Shown here in pieces: positions 56,749-64,000 of a stretch of 64,000 nucleotides of DNA. The notes below the pieces were generated by a model. The model saw only the letters and a program-made list of their open reading frames with translations, searched no databases and had not been told where the DNA came from. Source of the DNA: Bacteroidota bacterium (GTDB lineage Bacteria > Bacteroidota > Bacteroidia > J057 > JADKCL01); the NCBI GenBank assembly GCA_016718825.1, contig JADKCL010000008.1:124001-188000 (forward strand), read 5' to 3'. A program made the translations under genes and the position numbers. Position 1 is the stretch's first letter. Every line of letters starts with the position of its first letter.

Positions 56749-57507
56749 ATGGACGGTATTGTTGAAAAATTGAGAGCATTGGCAAAGCTCCAATGGGTGG
56801 ATTCCCAGCTTGATAAGATCATCGTTTTGCGTGGCTCCTTGCCAGAGGAAGTCGATGACTTGGAATTTGAAATCCAAGGTTTGGAAGGCAAAAAGGGCAA
56901 AATTGAAGAAGACATTGCCGAGTTGCAGGTAGAAATCCTGAAGCGCAATGGCAACATCAAAGATTTTGGTGCCCAGATTCGCAAGTATGAGGAGCAACTC
57001 AACACGGTCAAAAACAGCCGTGAGTACGAGGCGCTTACCAAAGAGGTGGAATACGCCAATTTGGAGATCTTGACTTCTGAAAAGAAGATCAACCAACTCA
57101 AGGATCAAATCGAGCAGAAGAATACGTTGTTGTCTGACACACAGGCGCAAGTAGATGAGCGCAGCAACGACCTTCGTGAGAAGCAAAAGGAGCTGGAAAT
57201 CATCATCAAGGAAACTGAGATGGAAGAAGCCCGTCTCCGTGACGAAAGTGATGAAGCGAGCAAGCTCGTCGACAAGCGTATCCACGATGCCTACGGCAAA
57301 ATTCGCCGCAACATGCGCAACGGTTTGGCGATCGTATCGACCGACCGCGACGCTTGCGGGGGTTGCTTTGCGATCATTCCTCCACAGACACAGTTGGAGA
57401 TTCGCCAGAAAAAGAAATTGCTCTTCTGCGAAAACTGTGGCCGCATGTTGGTGGACCAGAGCTTTTTCTCAGAATTTGAAGAAGCACATACCGTTGAGCA
57501 CGTTTAA
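56749..57507 (+). CDS. Coiled-coil zinc-ribbon protein (DUF164-like)
   Basis: 252 residues. Residues 25-180 are a long heptad coiled coil (IEEDIAELQVEILKRNGNIKD; EEQLNTVKNSREYEALTKEV). The C-terminal C4 zinc ribbon has the pairs DACGGCFAIIPPQ and LLFCENCGRML. Proteins with this layout are commonly encoded next to nif3-like genes in Bacteroidota, as here with a 4-bp gap. The two probably act together, perhaps in nucleic-acid or ribosome-related work, but that is not shown by sequence. Confidence 0.85.
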   Translation: MDGIVEKLRALAKLQWVDSQLDKIIVLRGSLPEEVDDLEFEIQGLEGKKGKIEEDIAELQVEILKRNGNIKDFGAQIRKYEEQLNTVKNSREYEALTKEVEYANLEILTSEKKINQLKDQIEQKNTLLSDTQAQVDERSNDLREKQKELEIIIKETEMEEARLRDESDEASKLVDKRIHDAYGKIRRNMRNGLAIVSTDRDACGGCFAIIPPQTQLEIRQKKKLLFCENCGRMLVDQSFFSEFEEAHTVEHV

Positions 57508-57541
57508 TGTGCTTGAGGCGTGATGCTGATCAAGAAAATAC

Positions 57542-57573
57542 AAGGCGTTCCTTTTCGGGAACGTCTTTTTTTT
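57542..57573 (+). terminator. Terminator after the zinc-ribbon gene
   Basis: A 10-bp stem with one G-T wobble (57542-57551 with 57558-57567), a 6-base loop and a T-run at 57566-57573. Confidence 0.75.
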
Positions 57574-57607
57574 CATCCATGGCAGGGTTTTTGAACGTGT
57601 GAGGGAA

Positions 57608-59092
57608 ATGCGGAAATGCTTTTCATTGCTGCTGTTGTTGCTGTCGACTTCGCTTTCCTTGTGGTCGCAGTCCGCGCGTAGCCTTGAAATTGAAACCGCC
57701 ATCGGAAATTTGGAGCTTGACAAAGCGACCGCGCTCACGTTTCAAGAACCAACCGACAAACTGCGGCTATATTATCAGACCCGCATCCTGTTTATCCGCT
57801 ATTTGGTCAATGAGGATGCTGCCCGTTTGAATGCTTTTTTGGAGCAAAGCAAACGCGCCTTGGATGTTACCCAAAAGTTATCCAACACCGATCCGGAGCG
57901 GGATATGATCGCTGCCGAATTGTTTTTCCTACGTGGTGCGGTCAAGGCCATGGACAAGAAAAACGTTGGTGCCGCCTTGGAACTCAAGAATGCTTGCACA
58001 CTGATTTATCGCAACAGTCAGCGATTTCCTGAAAACCGCGAACAACTCAAGCTTTTGGGCATTTTTAATGTCGCCATGAGCGCCATTCCCAAGAAACTCA
58101 AGTGGCTGGGCAGCGTACTTTGCTTTTCCGGGAATCTGAATTTGGGGATTCGCCAACTGGAAATTGCCGCCAAGGAAAGCAAATTGTTACCGCAGGAGGC
58201 CGTGGTGATGCTCTTCTATTTCGAAAAGAACATGCTCGGCAAGTCAGTGGAGGCAGTCGCCCGCGCCAAAAGAATGGTGGAATCAAGCCCCAATAGTATG
58301 ATTGCCAACTACTTGTTGCTTTCCGGTTACCTCGAAACCCGGCAAAGTGATGCAGCTGTGAATTTGATCCAGACCAAGGAGCCCGTTTTGATGGGAAATC
58401 CGGAGGTGGAAAAACTCCCGATTTGGTACTATTCGCGCGCTAAAGTCCATTTTTTCAGGCTGGAATATGACGAATGCATCCGTCAGATGGACAAGTTTCT
58501 GGGCATATACCACGGAAAAACGCTTTATGCCGACGCCCTGTATAAAAAAGCCATGTCGCTCGCATTGAGTGGAAGGTACGAGGCTGCACGCCCGGTTTTT
58601 CACAAGCTCACGCAAGCCGAAGGTTCAAGCTTCGATGTCGATGAATATGCACTTTCCCAGGCGGCGATTTATTTGTTGCGACAGCCCACCGATACCGAGA
58701 AACAGTTGTATTCCGCAAGAAATCTCTTTGACGGCGGTTATTATTTGCGTTCGATAAAATTGTTGATGCCCATCGAGGAACGTGAGGAGACCTGTTCAGA
58801 AAACGACCGTTGCGAACTTTGGTACCGTCTTGGCCGAAATTGGCAGGAATTGGATTCTACACGCCTTGCCCGTGGGTGTTACCTCACATGTTGCGCAACA
58901 AATCCAGGACGCAGCCTTTGGATGAAAGCTTACGCCCATTACTACCTTGGCAAGCTCGAGGAGGAAGCCAAAGACTTTGCTGGAGCAAGACGGGAATATC
59001 AAATCGCGCTGAGTTATGACAACTATGACTATCAGGCGGGGCTCGAACAAAAGTGCAAGGCTGCACTCGAACAGCTCAAAGGGAAAAAGTAG
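57608..59092 (+). CDS. Secreted tetratricopeptide-repeat protein
   Basis: 494 residues from ATG 57608 (a GTG at 57599 is also in frame). The signal peptide (RKCFSLLLLLLSTSLSLWSQ) implies export. The rest is helical with TPR-like units, e.g. LYADALYKKAMSLALSGRYEAARPVFHKL and AYAHYYLGKLEEEAKDFAGARREYQIAL near the C-terminus. TPR proteins bind other proteins; partners are unknown. It follows a terminator and is probably transcribed alone. Confidence 0.7.
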   Translation: MRKCFSLLLLLLSTSLSLWSQSARSLEIETAIGNLELDKATALTFQEPTDKLRLYYQTRILFIRYLVNEDAARLNAFLEQSKRALDVTQKLSNTDPERDMIAAELFFLRGAVKAMDKKNVGAALELKNACTLIYRNSQRFPENREQLKLLGIFNVAMSAIPKKLKWLGSVLCFSGNLNLGIRQLEIAAKESKLLPQEAVVMLFYFEKNMLGKSVEAVARAKRMVESSPNSMIANYLLLSGYLETRQSDAAVNLIQTKEPVLMGNPEVEKLPIWYYSRAKVHFFRLEYDECIRQMDKFLGIYHGKTLYADALYKKAMSLALSGRYEAARPVFHKLTQAEGSSFDVDEYALSQAAIYLLRQPTDTEKQLYSARNLFDGGYYLRSIKLLMPIEEREETCSENDRCELWYRLGRNWQELDSTRLARGCYLTCCATNPGRSLWMKAYAHYYLGKLEEEAKDFAGARREYQIALSYDNYDYQAGLEQKCKAALEQLKGKK

Positions 59093-59211
59093 ACCTTGGT
59101 CATTTCCCCTATATCACTGATAGCCATCCATCTATAAAATAACGAAACGTCTTGGATTAACCATTTACCCATTTGGCTAATTCAAAACTACCTGCCTTGG
59201 TGGTGTTTCCG

Positions 59212-59219
59212 TAAATTTG
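59212..59219 (+). promoter_or_regulatory. TAnnTTTG -7 box upstream of the 59236 lipoprotein gene
   Basis: TAAATTTG, an exact match, ends 16 bases before the ATG. A TTG is 12 bases upstream, shorter than the usual spacing. Confidence 0.35.
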
Positions 59220-59235
59220 CATTCGGAATTAGTGT

Positions 59236-59823
59236 ATGAGAAAAGTTGTTTACCTATTTGCGCTCGCGTTGCTTGTACTGTTAAGTGCTTGTTCCCGCGA
59301 TCAAATGCTTCCGCCGCGCACAGTGGAAGTCGAAGGTAGCTATTCCATTTCCATTCCAGCGAATTTCAAACCTTGTAATGATCTCCATGACTTTGCAACC
59401 TTGCAATACGCCGACGAACGTGAAGGCTATTTTTTGATCGGCATTGAGGAACCCAAGTCCAGCATGGAGACGCTTAAAGTCGAATATTCACTGGCCGATT
59501 ATTCCGATTTCGTGGAAACGACCGTTGGTGGAGTTTATGATTCGATGTTGGTGACGGCGCGTGATACCTTGATGGTCAATGGAATTCGTTGCCAAACGGC
59601 TGATTTGCTCACATACATCCAATCAGACGAGGCCCCATTGGAGGTATATTACCGCCTTGCCGTTTTTGAGTCCGAAAATCGATTTTATCAACTCATCGGT
59701 TGGACGCAAGCTGATCAGCGCCCCACCTTGATGGCAGCTTCGCAAGCCATCGAACAATCCTTTCAGGAGTGCTCCGATTCCAAGGTCGAATCCCAGACCG
59801 CTTCAGCAGCCAAGTTGCGCTGA
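59236..59823 (+). CDS. Hypothetical lipoprotein (PsbP/DUF1795-like fold suspected)
   Basis: 195 residues. The signal peptide ends in LLSAC with lipobox Cys19. The mature domain has a pattern of strands: GSYSISIPANFKPC, LQYADEREGYFLIGIEEP, MLVTARDTLMVNGIRCQTADLL, EVYYRLAVFESENRFYQLIGWT and a final helix. This looks like the PsbP/DUF1795 sheet seen in many small Bacteroidota lipoproteins, but the assignment is by impression. Located upstream of purB with a separate -7 box for each. Confidence 0.6.
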   Translation: MRKVVYLFALALLVLLSACSRDQMLPPRTVEVEGSYSISIPANFKPCNDLHDFATLQYADEREGYFLIGIEEPKSSMETLKVEYSLADYSDFVETTVGGVYDSMLVTARDTLMVNGIRCQTADLLTYIQSDEAPLEVYYRLAVFESENRFYQLIGWTQADQRPTLMAASQAIEQSFQECSDSKVESQTASAAKLR

Positions 59824-59894
59824 GTTTTTTCCTGAATTCATGTTTCCATCCGCCAAAATGGCTTCTTAAATGATGCCGCTTTGCCCTCAATTGT

Positions 59895-59902
59895 TATCTT
59901 TG
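59895..59902 (+). promoter_or_regulatory. TAnnTTTG -7 box of purB
   Basis: TATCTTTG, exact to consensus, ending 13 bases before the ATG at 59916 and 25 before the ATG at 59928. TTTG at 59880 is closer than normal spacing. Confidence 0.35.
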
Positions 59903-59915
59903 CCCTTTCCCTAAA

Positions 59916-61289
59916 ATGGCGATTCCCATGCAATTGGAAGCACTCACAGCAATTTCCCCGATCGACGGCCGGTACCACCACAAGACCCGCGAACTCGCAG
60001 CTTATTTCTCCGAAATGGGCTTCATTCGATACAAGGTCAAAGTGGAGGTCGAATACTTCATTGCGCTCTGTGAGGCAGGTATTCCAGCGCTTGCTGCGAT
60101 TACCGAAGACGATTATGATGCCATGCGGATCCTGTACAGGGAATTCAGCTTGGACGATGCGCGCCGTGTCAAAGAAATTGAAGTGGTGACCAACCACGAC
60201 GTGAAGGCCGTCGAATACTTCTTGAAGGAAAAATTTGCGACGATTTCTCCCGTTTTGGATCAAGCCAAGGAATACCTTCATTTTGGCCTGACTTCGCAAG
60301 ACATCAACAATACCGCGATTCCGATGATGTTGCGGGATGCGATGTACGACCAAATGTTGCCCGGATTTCGGGATGTGCTGAAGCGTTTGGAGGCCTTGGC
60401 GGAGGAATGGAAGGACATTCCGATGCTCGCGCGCACGCATGGACAGCCCGCATCGCCAACCTTGCTCGCCAAGGAAATCATGGTTTTCCATGCGCGCCTC
60501 AGCGACCACGTCAACGAACTCGCGCAGCAAAATTATCCTGGCAAATTCGGCGGGGCGACGGGCAACTTCAATGCGCACTTTGTCGCTTTTCCTGAAACCG
60601 ATTGGCACGACTTTGCGGGCAAATTCCTAGCCAAGACCTTGGGATTGCGCCGGAGCCGCCCCACGACACAAATCGATCATTATGACGGCATCAGCCGCAT
60701 CTTCGACAACCTGAAGCGCATCAATACCATCCTGATCGACCTTTCGCAGGATGCTTGGCTGTATGTGAGCCTCGATTATTTCAAGCAGAAGGTCGTCGCG
60801 ACCGAGGTTGGCAGCAGCGCCATGCCCCACAAGGTCAATCCGATTGATTTTGAAAATGCCGAAGGCAATCTCGGCGTTTCCTCGACCTTGCTCGAATTCA
60901 TGAGCCGCAAATTGCCCGTTTCACGCCTGCAACGCGACCTCACGGACAGCACGGTGTTGCGCAATGCCGGCACCGCCTTGGCGCATACTTGGCTGGCCCT
61001 GCAATCCCTGCTCAAGGGGCTGAGCAAGCTCGAGGTGAACCGCGCCATGATCGCTTCAGACCTGGAGGCTAATTGGGCTGTGGTCGCTGAAGCCATCCAA
61101 ACCATTCTTCGTCGCGAAAATTATCCCAATCCCTACGAAGCCCTCAAAGCCCTCACCCGCGGCAAAGGCAAGCTCGATGAATCCGCTATAGCTGCGTTTA
61201 TCGAAGGCTTGGAAGTCAGCGATGCGATCAAAGCCGAGTTGCGGGCAATCAGGCCGGAGAATTATTTTGGTCGGGGGGATTGGCGGTAA
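59916..61289 (+). CDS. purB: Adenylosuccinate lyase
   Basis: 457 residues of the fumarase/aspartase superfamily, similar in layout to the E. coli type. Features: LTAISPIDGRYHHKT, NHDVKAVEYFLKEKF, LHFGLTSQDINNTA, MLARTHGQPASPT and the signature SSAMPHKVNPIDFENAEGN. It cleaves SAICAR and adenylosuccinate in de novo purine synthesis, releasing fumarate. ATG 59916 and 59928 (MQLEALTAIS) are both possible; the second matches family N-termini better. Confidence 0.95.
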   Translation: MAIPMQLEALTAISPIDGRYHHKTRELAAYFSEMGFIRYKVKVEVEYFIALCEAGIPALAAITEDDYDAMRILYREFSLDDARRVKEIEVVTNHDVKAVEYFLKEKFATISPVLDQAKEYLHFGLTSQDINNTAIPMMLRDAMYDQMLPGFRDVLKRLEALAEEWKDIPMLARTHGQPASPTLLAKEIMVFHARLSDHVNELAQQNYPGKFGGATGNFNAHFVAFPETDWHDFAGKFLAKTLGLRRSRPTTQIDHYDGISRIFDNLKRINTILIDLSQDAWLYVSLDYFKQKVVATEVGSSAMPHKVNPIDFENAEGNLGVSSTLLEFMSRKLPVSRLQRDLTDSTVLRNAGTALAHTWLALQSLLKGLSKLEVNRAMIASDLEANWAVVAEAIQTILRRENYPNPYEALKALTRGKGKLDESAIAAFIEGLEVSDAIKAELRAIRPENYFGRGDWR

Positions 61290-61328
61290 GGGATTCGCGC
61301 CAAGCATTGTCTTGAGAAATGCCGCGGA

Positions 61329-62816
61329 TCAGGCGCTCTTGAAACCAACACCTTCCTGAATCATTCCCTTTTCCTTGGGAAGATAATGGACATCCAAGGC
61401 GGTGATCATGGCCATCAGCGCCAAAAAGGTGCCGCCGACTTTGTCTTGATCCATGAAGTTGTTCACGAAGGCATGAATGATGTACGTGAGTAGCCCGAAG
61501 GTGCAGGCGAGGTAAAGCAATCGTGTATTGCGCTTCGCGGCAAGGTTATAGCCTCTCAGGCCACGGAAAAAGGGAATTGCAAAGAAGAATGTGAGAATGA
61601 CGGCACTTGGCCATCCGTTTTCGGAGAGGGCAAGGAGGAATTCATTGTGGGCCGTACCATTGTCGCCGCGGTTGGTGCTCACCATCGTGCGGGAGCGTGC
61701 CTTTTGAAAGTTTCCGTACTGAAACGAGTAGGTTCCAGGGCCAAATCCGAAATTGGGGCGTTCCAGAAACATTTGCCAAGCACAGTACCAACGGTTGATG
61801 CGCTCGCGGTTGCTGTCGTCCGTGCGGAAGTTGGTGACCGAGGCAATGTGTTCGGTGAAATTTTTGCGGGAAACTGCCTTGTTCCGCCCGCTGCTTGTGC
61901 CTTGATTGGCGTACCAGACAAAAGTGCCGACCAACATGCCGAGCATCATGACGGGCAAGAGGAAACGACGCGCCCATTTTCCAAGAAGTACGACGCCCAG
62001 CATCAGCAAGGCCGCGACACAACTTGCCCAAGCTCCGCGGGAGTAGGAAAAAAACAAGGCAAGCGCGAATACAAGCAATCCTGCACGTGCCACCCAACGT
62101 TCACGGTTTTTAAATTCGCCGCCAAACGCCAGCAACACCAAGATCGGAACCCACATCGCGGTAAACGCTCCAAATACCGTATGGTCCACAAAAAATGGCC
62201 CCGGATTGAAGCGAAGGCCGAAAGGATTGCGTCCGGTGGACAAAAACAGCATCATGATCGTGCCAAATGCCAGCGTAAAGGCCACAACAATCAATTGCAG
62301 AAAACGAAAAATCGTCTTCGAATCCTTGAAAAGCAGCAACGGCATCATGAAAAAGCAGCCGATCATCCACACACTCGCTACCACATATTTCCAGGAAACA
62401 ACAGGCATTGACGAGGGAACCGCCGCAAAGACAAGCCAAAGCAATTGAAGGCCCACCACGATCGGGATCGGATGTCCGCGGTAGGCAGCGAAAATTCCAG
62501 GCTCCGAAATCATTTTGATCAACAGCAAACCGAGCAGGATGATGGCCAAAAAGTCAGTCGGAAAGGTGACACCGGCGATTTTTCCAAAAAACTCCGCATC
62601 CGTGATGGAAAGCGGCATCAGGAAGATCGTCAAGTACCAGAGCCATTTGTAGTTGACAAATGAAAAGTAGGCGAATATGACGGCGAGGGGAACCCCAAAA
62701 AGGAGGAAGTTGTAGGTCTTGGTCGCATACCAGATCACGAACATGAAAAGCACGGAAAACACGAAAAAGTAAATTCTCGCTTTGTGCTGTTGTACCAATT
62801 GAACCAGTGCTGCCAT
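61329..62816 (-). CDS. O-antigen ligase/polymerase-like membrane protein (Wzy/WaaL family)
   Basis: 495 residues and about twelve hydrophobic segments. The long periplasmic loop (about residues 305-390, with RERINRWYCAWQMFLERPNFGFGPGTYSFQYGNFQKA and GTAHNEFLLALSENGWPSAVI) is the hallmark of the O-antigen ligase/polymerase family. The Gly-Pro-Gly-Thr and His-Asn-Glu-Phe motifs are typical. It joins or polymerises lipid-linked sugars in the inner membrane. Its start is divergent from the flippase, suggesting one polysaccharide locus continuing past the right edge. Confidence 0.85.
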   Translation of the reverse strand: MAALVQLVQQHKARIYFFVFSVLFMFVIWYATKTYNFLLFGVPLAVIFAYFSFVNYKWLWYLTIFLMPLSITDAEFFGKIAGVTFPTDFLAIILLGLLLIKMISEPGIFAAYRGHPIPIVVGLQLLWLVFAAVPSSMPVVSWKYVVASVWMIGCFFMMPLLLFKDSKTIFRFLQLIVVAFTLAFGTIMMLFLSTGRNPFGLRFNPGPFFVDHTVFGAFTAMWVPILVLLAFGGEFKNRERWVARAGLLVFALALFFSYSRGAWASCVAALLMLGVVLLGKWARRFLLPVMMLGMLVGTFVWYANQGTSSGRNKAVSRKNFTEHIASVTNFRTDDSNRERINRWYCAWQMFLERPNFGFGPGTYSFQYGNFQKARSRTMVSTNRGDNGTAHNEFLLALSENGWPSAVILTFFFAIPFFRGLRGYNLAAKRNTRLLYLACTFGLLTYIIHAFVNNFMDQDKVGGTFLALMAMITALDVHYLPKEKGMIQEGVGFKSA

Positions 62817-62874
62817 CTTCGGGGCGCTAAGTTATCAAAAAAACGCAGTAGATTTGGCCCTTTGGCGGTGTTAA

Positions 62875-64000
62875 AAATCTTACACCCCAACCTGCAAGGC
62901 CATTCGAAGTCTGTTTCAAAATATCAGCCTGGCTGTATTGCTCAACTTGCTGATCAAGACGGCTTGGATCTTGACCAACAATTTGGTCCAAGACCGCATC
63001 GGCCATGCCGAATTCGGCCTCTATTTGGCACTTTACTCCTTTGGATTCCTGTTTTTGGCGGTTGCCGACATGGGCATCAACCAATACACGACCAAAACAC
63101 TCGCCGCACAACCCGACCTGCTCAAAAAGCTTTTTCCCAGCCTGATCAGCCTCAAAGTCGTGCTTTCCGCGGTCTATCCGTTTTTTATGATCGGTGCCGG
63201 ATGGCTGATCGGTTACCGCGGTCACGAATTGTTCCTCCTTTTCGTGCTGTGTTTGGTACACGGCATGTTGCAGCTCAATTTCTTCTTCCGGGCCAATTTT
63301 CAAGCTTTCCAGAAGTTTAAATTCGATGCATTTGCCTCGGTTTTGGACCGAATCGTGATGTTGGGCATTGTGTTGGCCTTGTTGGCGACGAAAATCGACT
63401 TGCAAGGATACATTTACGCCTACTTGGCTTCGGCGGCGGTCACCATGGTCGTGCTGTTTGGCTTTATGGTGCGCATCTTCGGGTGGATGCGCCCGCGTTG
63501 GGAGGCAGCTTCCATCCGGGAATTGCTCAAACTGAGCTTTCCATTCGCTTTGATCACGATTCTGTATTCGATCAATGACAAAGTCGATCAGGTGCTCATC
63601 GAACGTTTGATCGGCGGCGATGCGGGCAAGCATGAAACGGGCCTTTACGGCGGTGCCTACCGCTGGGTGGATACGACGATGATGTACCTCTGGACGGTCT
63701 TGCCGATCTTCTTCGCGAAGTTTGCCCACCATGTCCACGACCAAAAGGCTTTGAGTCGATTGCTGGCTTTCGGGCAGCCGATTGCCGCGATTCCGATGCT
63801 GTTTGCAGGCGTTTTCGGGCTGATTTACGGCGAAAAGCTGCTTTTTCAGTTTACCCACAGCACACCTGAGGACATTGCCACGATGACCACCTGCTTGCGA
63901 ATTCTCTTCGTGGCTGTCTTGGTCAATGGCATTTTCGCCATTTACAGCACCCTTCTCACGAGTACCAACCATGAGAAGTTTGTCAGCAGGATGATCGCCG
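62875..64000 (+). CDS. Polysaccharide flippase (Wzx/RfbX-like), 3' partial
   Basis: The frame is open from 62875 to the window end, 375 codons without stop. It encodes repeated hydrophobic helices of a lipid-linked oligosaccharide flippase: ISLAVLLNLLIKTAWILTNNLV, FGLYLALYSFGFLFLAVAD, FPFALITILYSINDKVDQ and TMMYLWTVLPIFFAKF. The IGHAEFGLYLALYSFGF region and DKVDQVLIERLIG match the polysaccharide-transport (PST) family. No ATG lies at the N-terminus. The best candidate is GTG 62868, one frame off, which would need one base removed from the A-run at 62873-62877. Otherwise ATT 62902 or CTG 62911 would be used. It would flip repeat units across the inner membrane for the divergent ligase/polymerase. 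Confidence 0.8.

Noticed and set aside
62827..63972. A 381-codon minus-strand frame near the right edge
   Set aside because: It is antisense to the flippase. Its His/Gln/Arg-rich translation is typical of a shadow frame.

Overview
The window reads as chromosomal DNA of a member of the Bacteroidota, probably a gliding or filamentous lineage near the Saprospiria or Chitinophagia; the class is inferred from gene style only. Supporting features are four proteins with type IX secretion (T9SS) C-terminal sorting domains, the gliding lipoprotein GldB, many signal-peptide and lipoprotein genes, OmpP1/FadL-type and PorT-like outer-membrane barrels, HYR/PKD/Ig-like surface repeats, a ProS of the short class, and several TAnnTTTG promoter -7 boxes. 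Base composition is close to half GC throughout. I saw no rRNA or tRNA gene, insertion sequence, prophage or cas gene.

Layout. Bases 1-12617 are the 3' part of a giant surface protein: about 42 nearly identical 81-residue HYR units, then diverged HYR, Ig-like and FN3 domains and a T9SS tail. The reading frame is broken many times, mostly by homopolymer indels. 12.7-17.6 kb holds a spermidine-synthase-like methyltransferase, a frameshifted M28 peptidase, a long-chain acyl-CoA synthetase and a DUF4231/SLATT-like membrane protein. 17.8-22.6 kb holds a Wzm/Wzt-type polysaccharide exporter in convergent orientation (ATPase frameshifted) and a polyamine operon in which SpeD and SpeE are fused and overlap agmatinase SpeB. 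22.7-31.5 kb is mixed: hypothetical proteins, an ABC-2 exporter, a DUF1295 protein, a GNAT enzyme, a 2OG-Fe(II) oxygenase and a SatD-family gene with a membrane partner. Directly upstream of satD lies an array of five 17-bp dyad sites (TTGT-N9-ACAA) spaced exactly 29 bp apart, the most unusual regulatory structure here.

31.7-39.4 kb carries folD, lepA, an NtrC-type sigma-54 regulator, a PKHD hydroxylase, a lipoprotein, a beta-barrel protein and gldB. 39.4-43.3 kb has two tandem paralogous T9SS cargo proteins, one frameshifted. 43.6-46.8 kb is a gcvT-comB-rlmI gene string. 47-54.4 kb has a small hypothetical protein, a FadL-type porin beside a Tyr/Gly/Asn-rich repeat lipoprotein, proS, and a frameshifted DUF5060 glycosidase-like T9SS protein. 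A G-saturated block near 54.55 kb, bounded by 16-bp direct repeats, separates this from a beta-propeller lipoprotein, a Nif3/zinc-ribbon pair, a TPR protein, a lipoprotein and purB. The window ends in a divergent polysaccharide pair: an O-antigen-ligase-like protein and the start of a Wzx-type flippase.

The genes together describe envelope construction and surface secretion (polysaccharide export and polymerisation, T9SS cargo, gliding, outer-membrane proteins) mixed with housekeeping (polyamines, one-carbon metabolism, purines, translation). Five separate coding regions carry frame-breaking indels, nearly all in short homopolymers. This pattern suggests consensus error rather than gene decay and should be checked before any gene is called a pseudogene.
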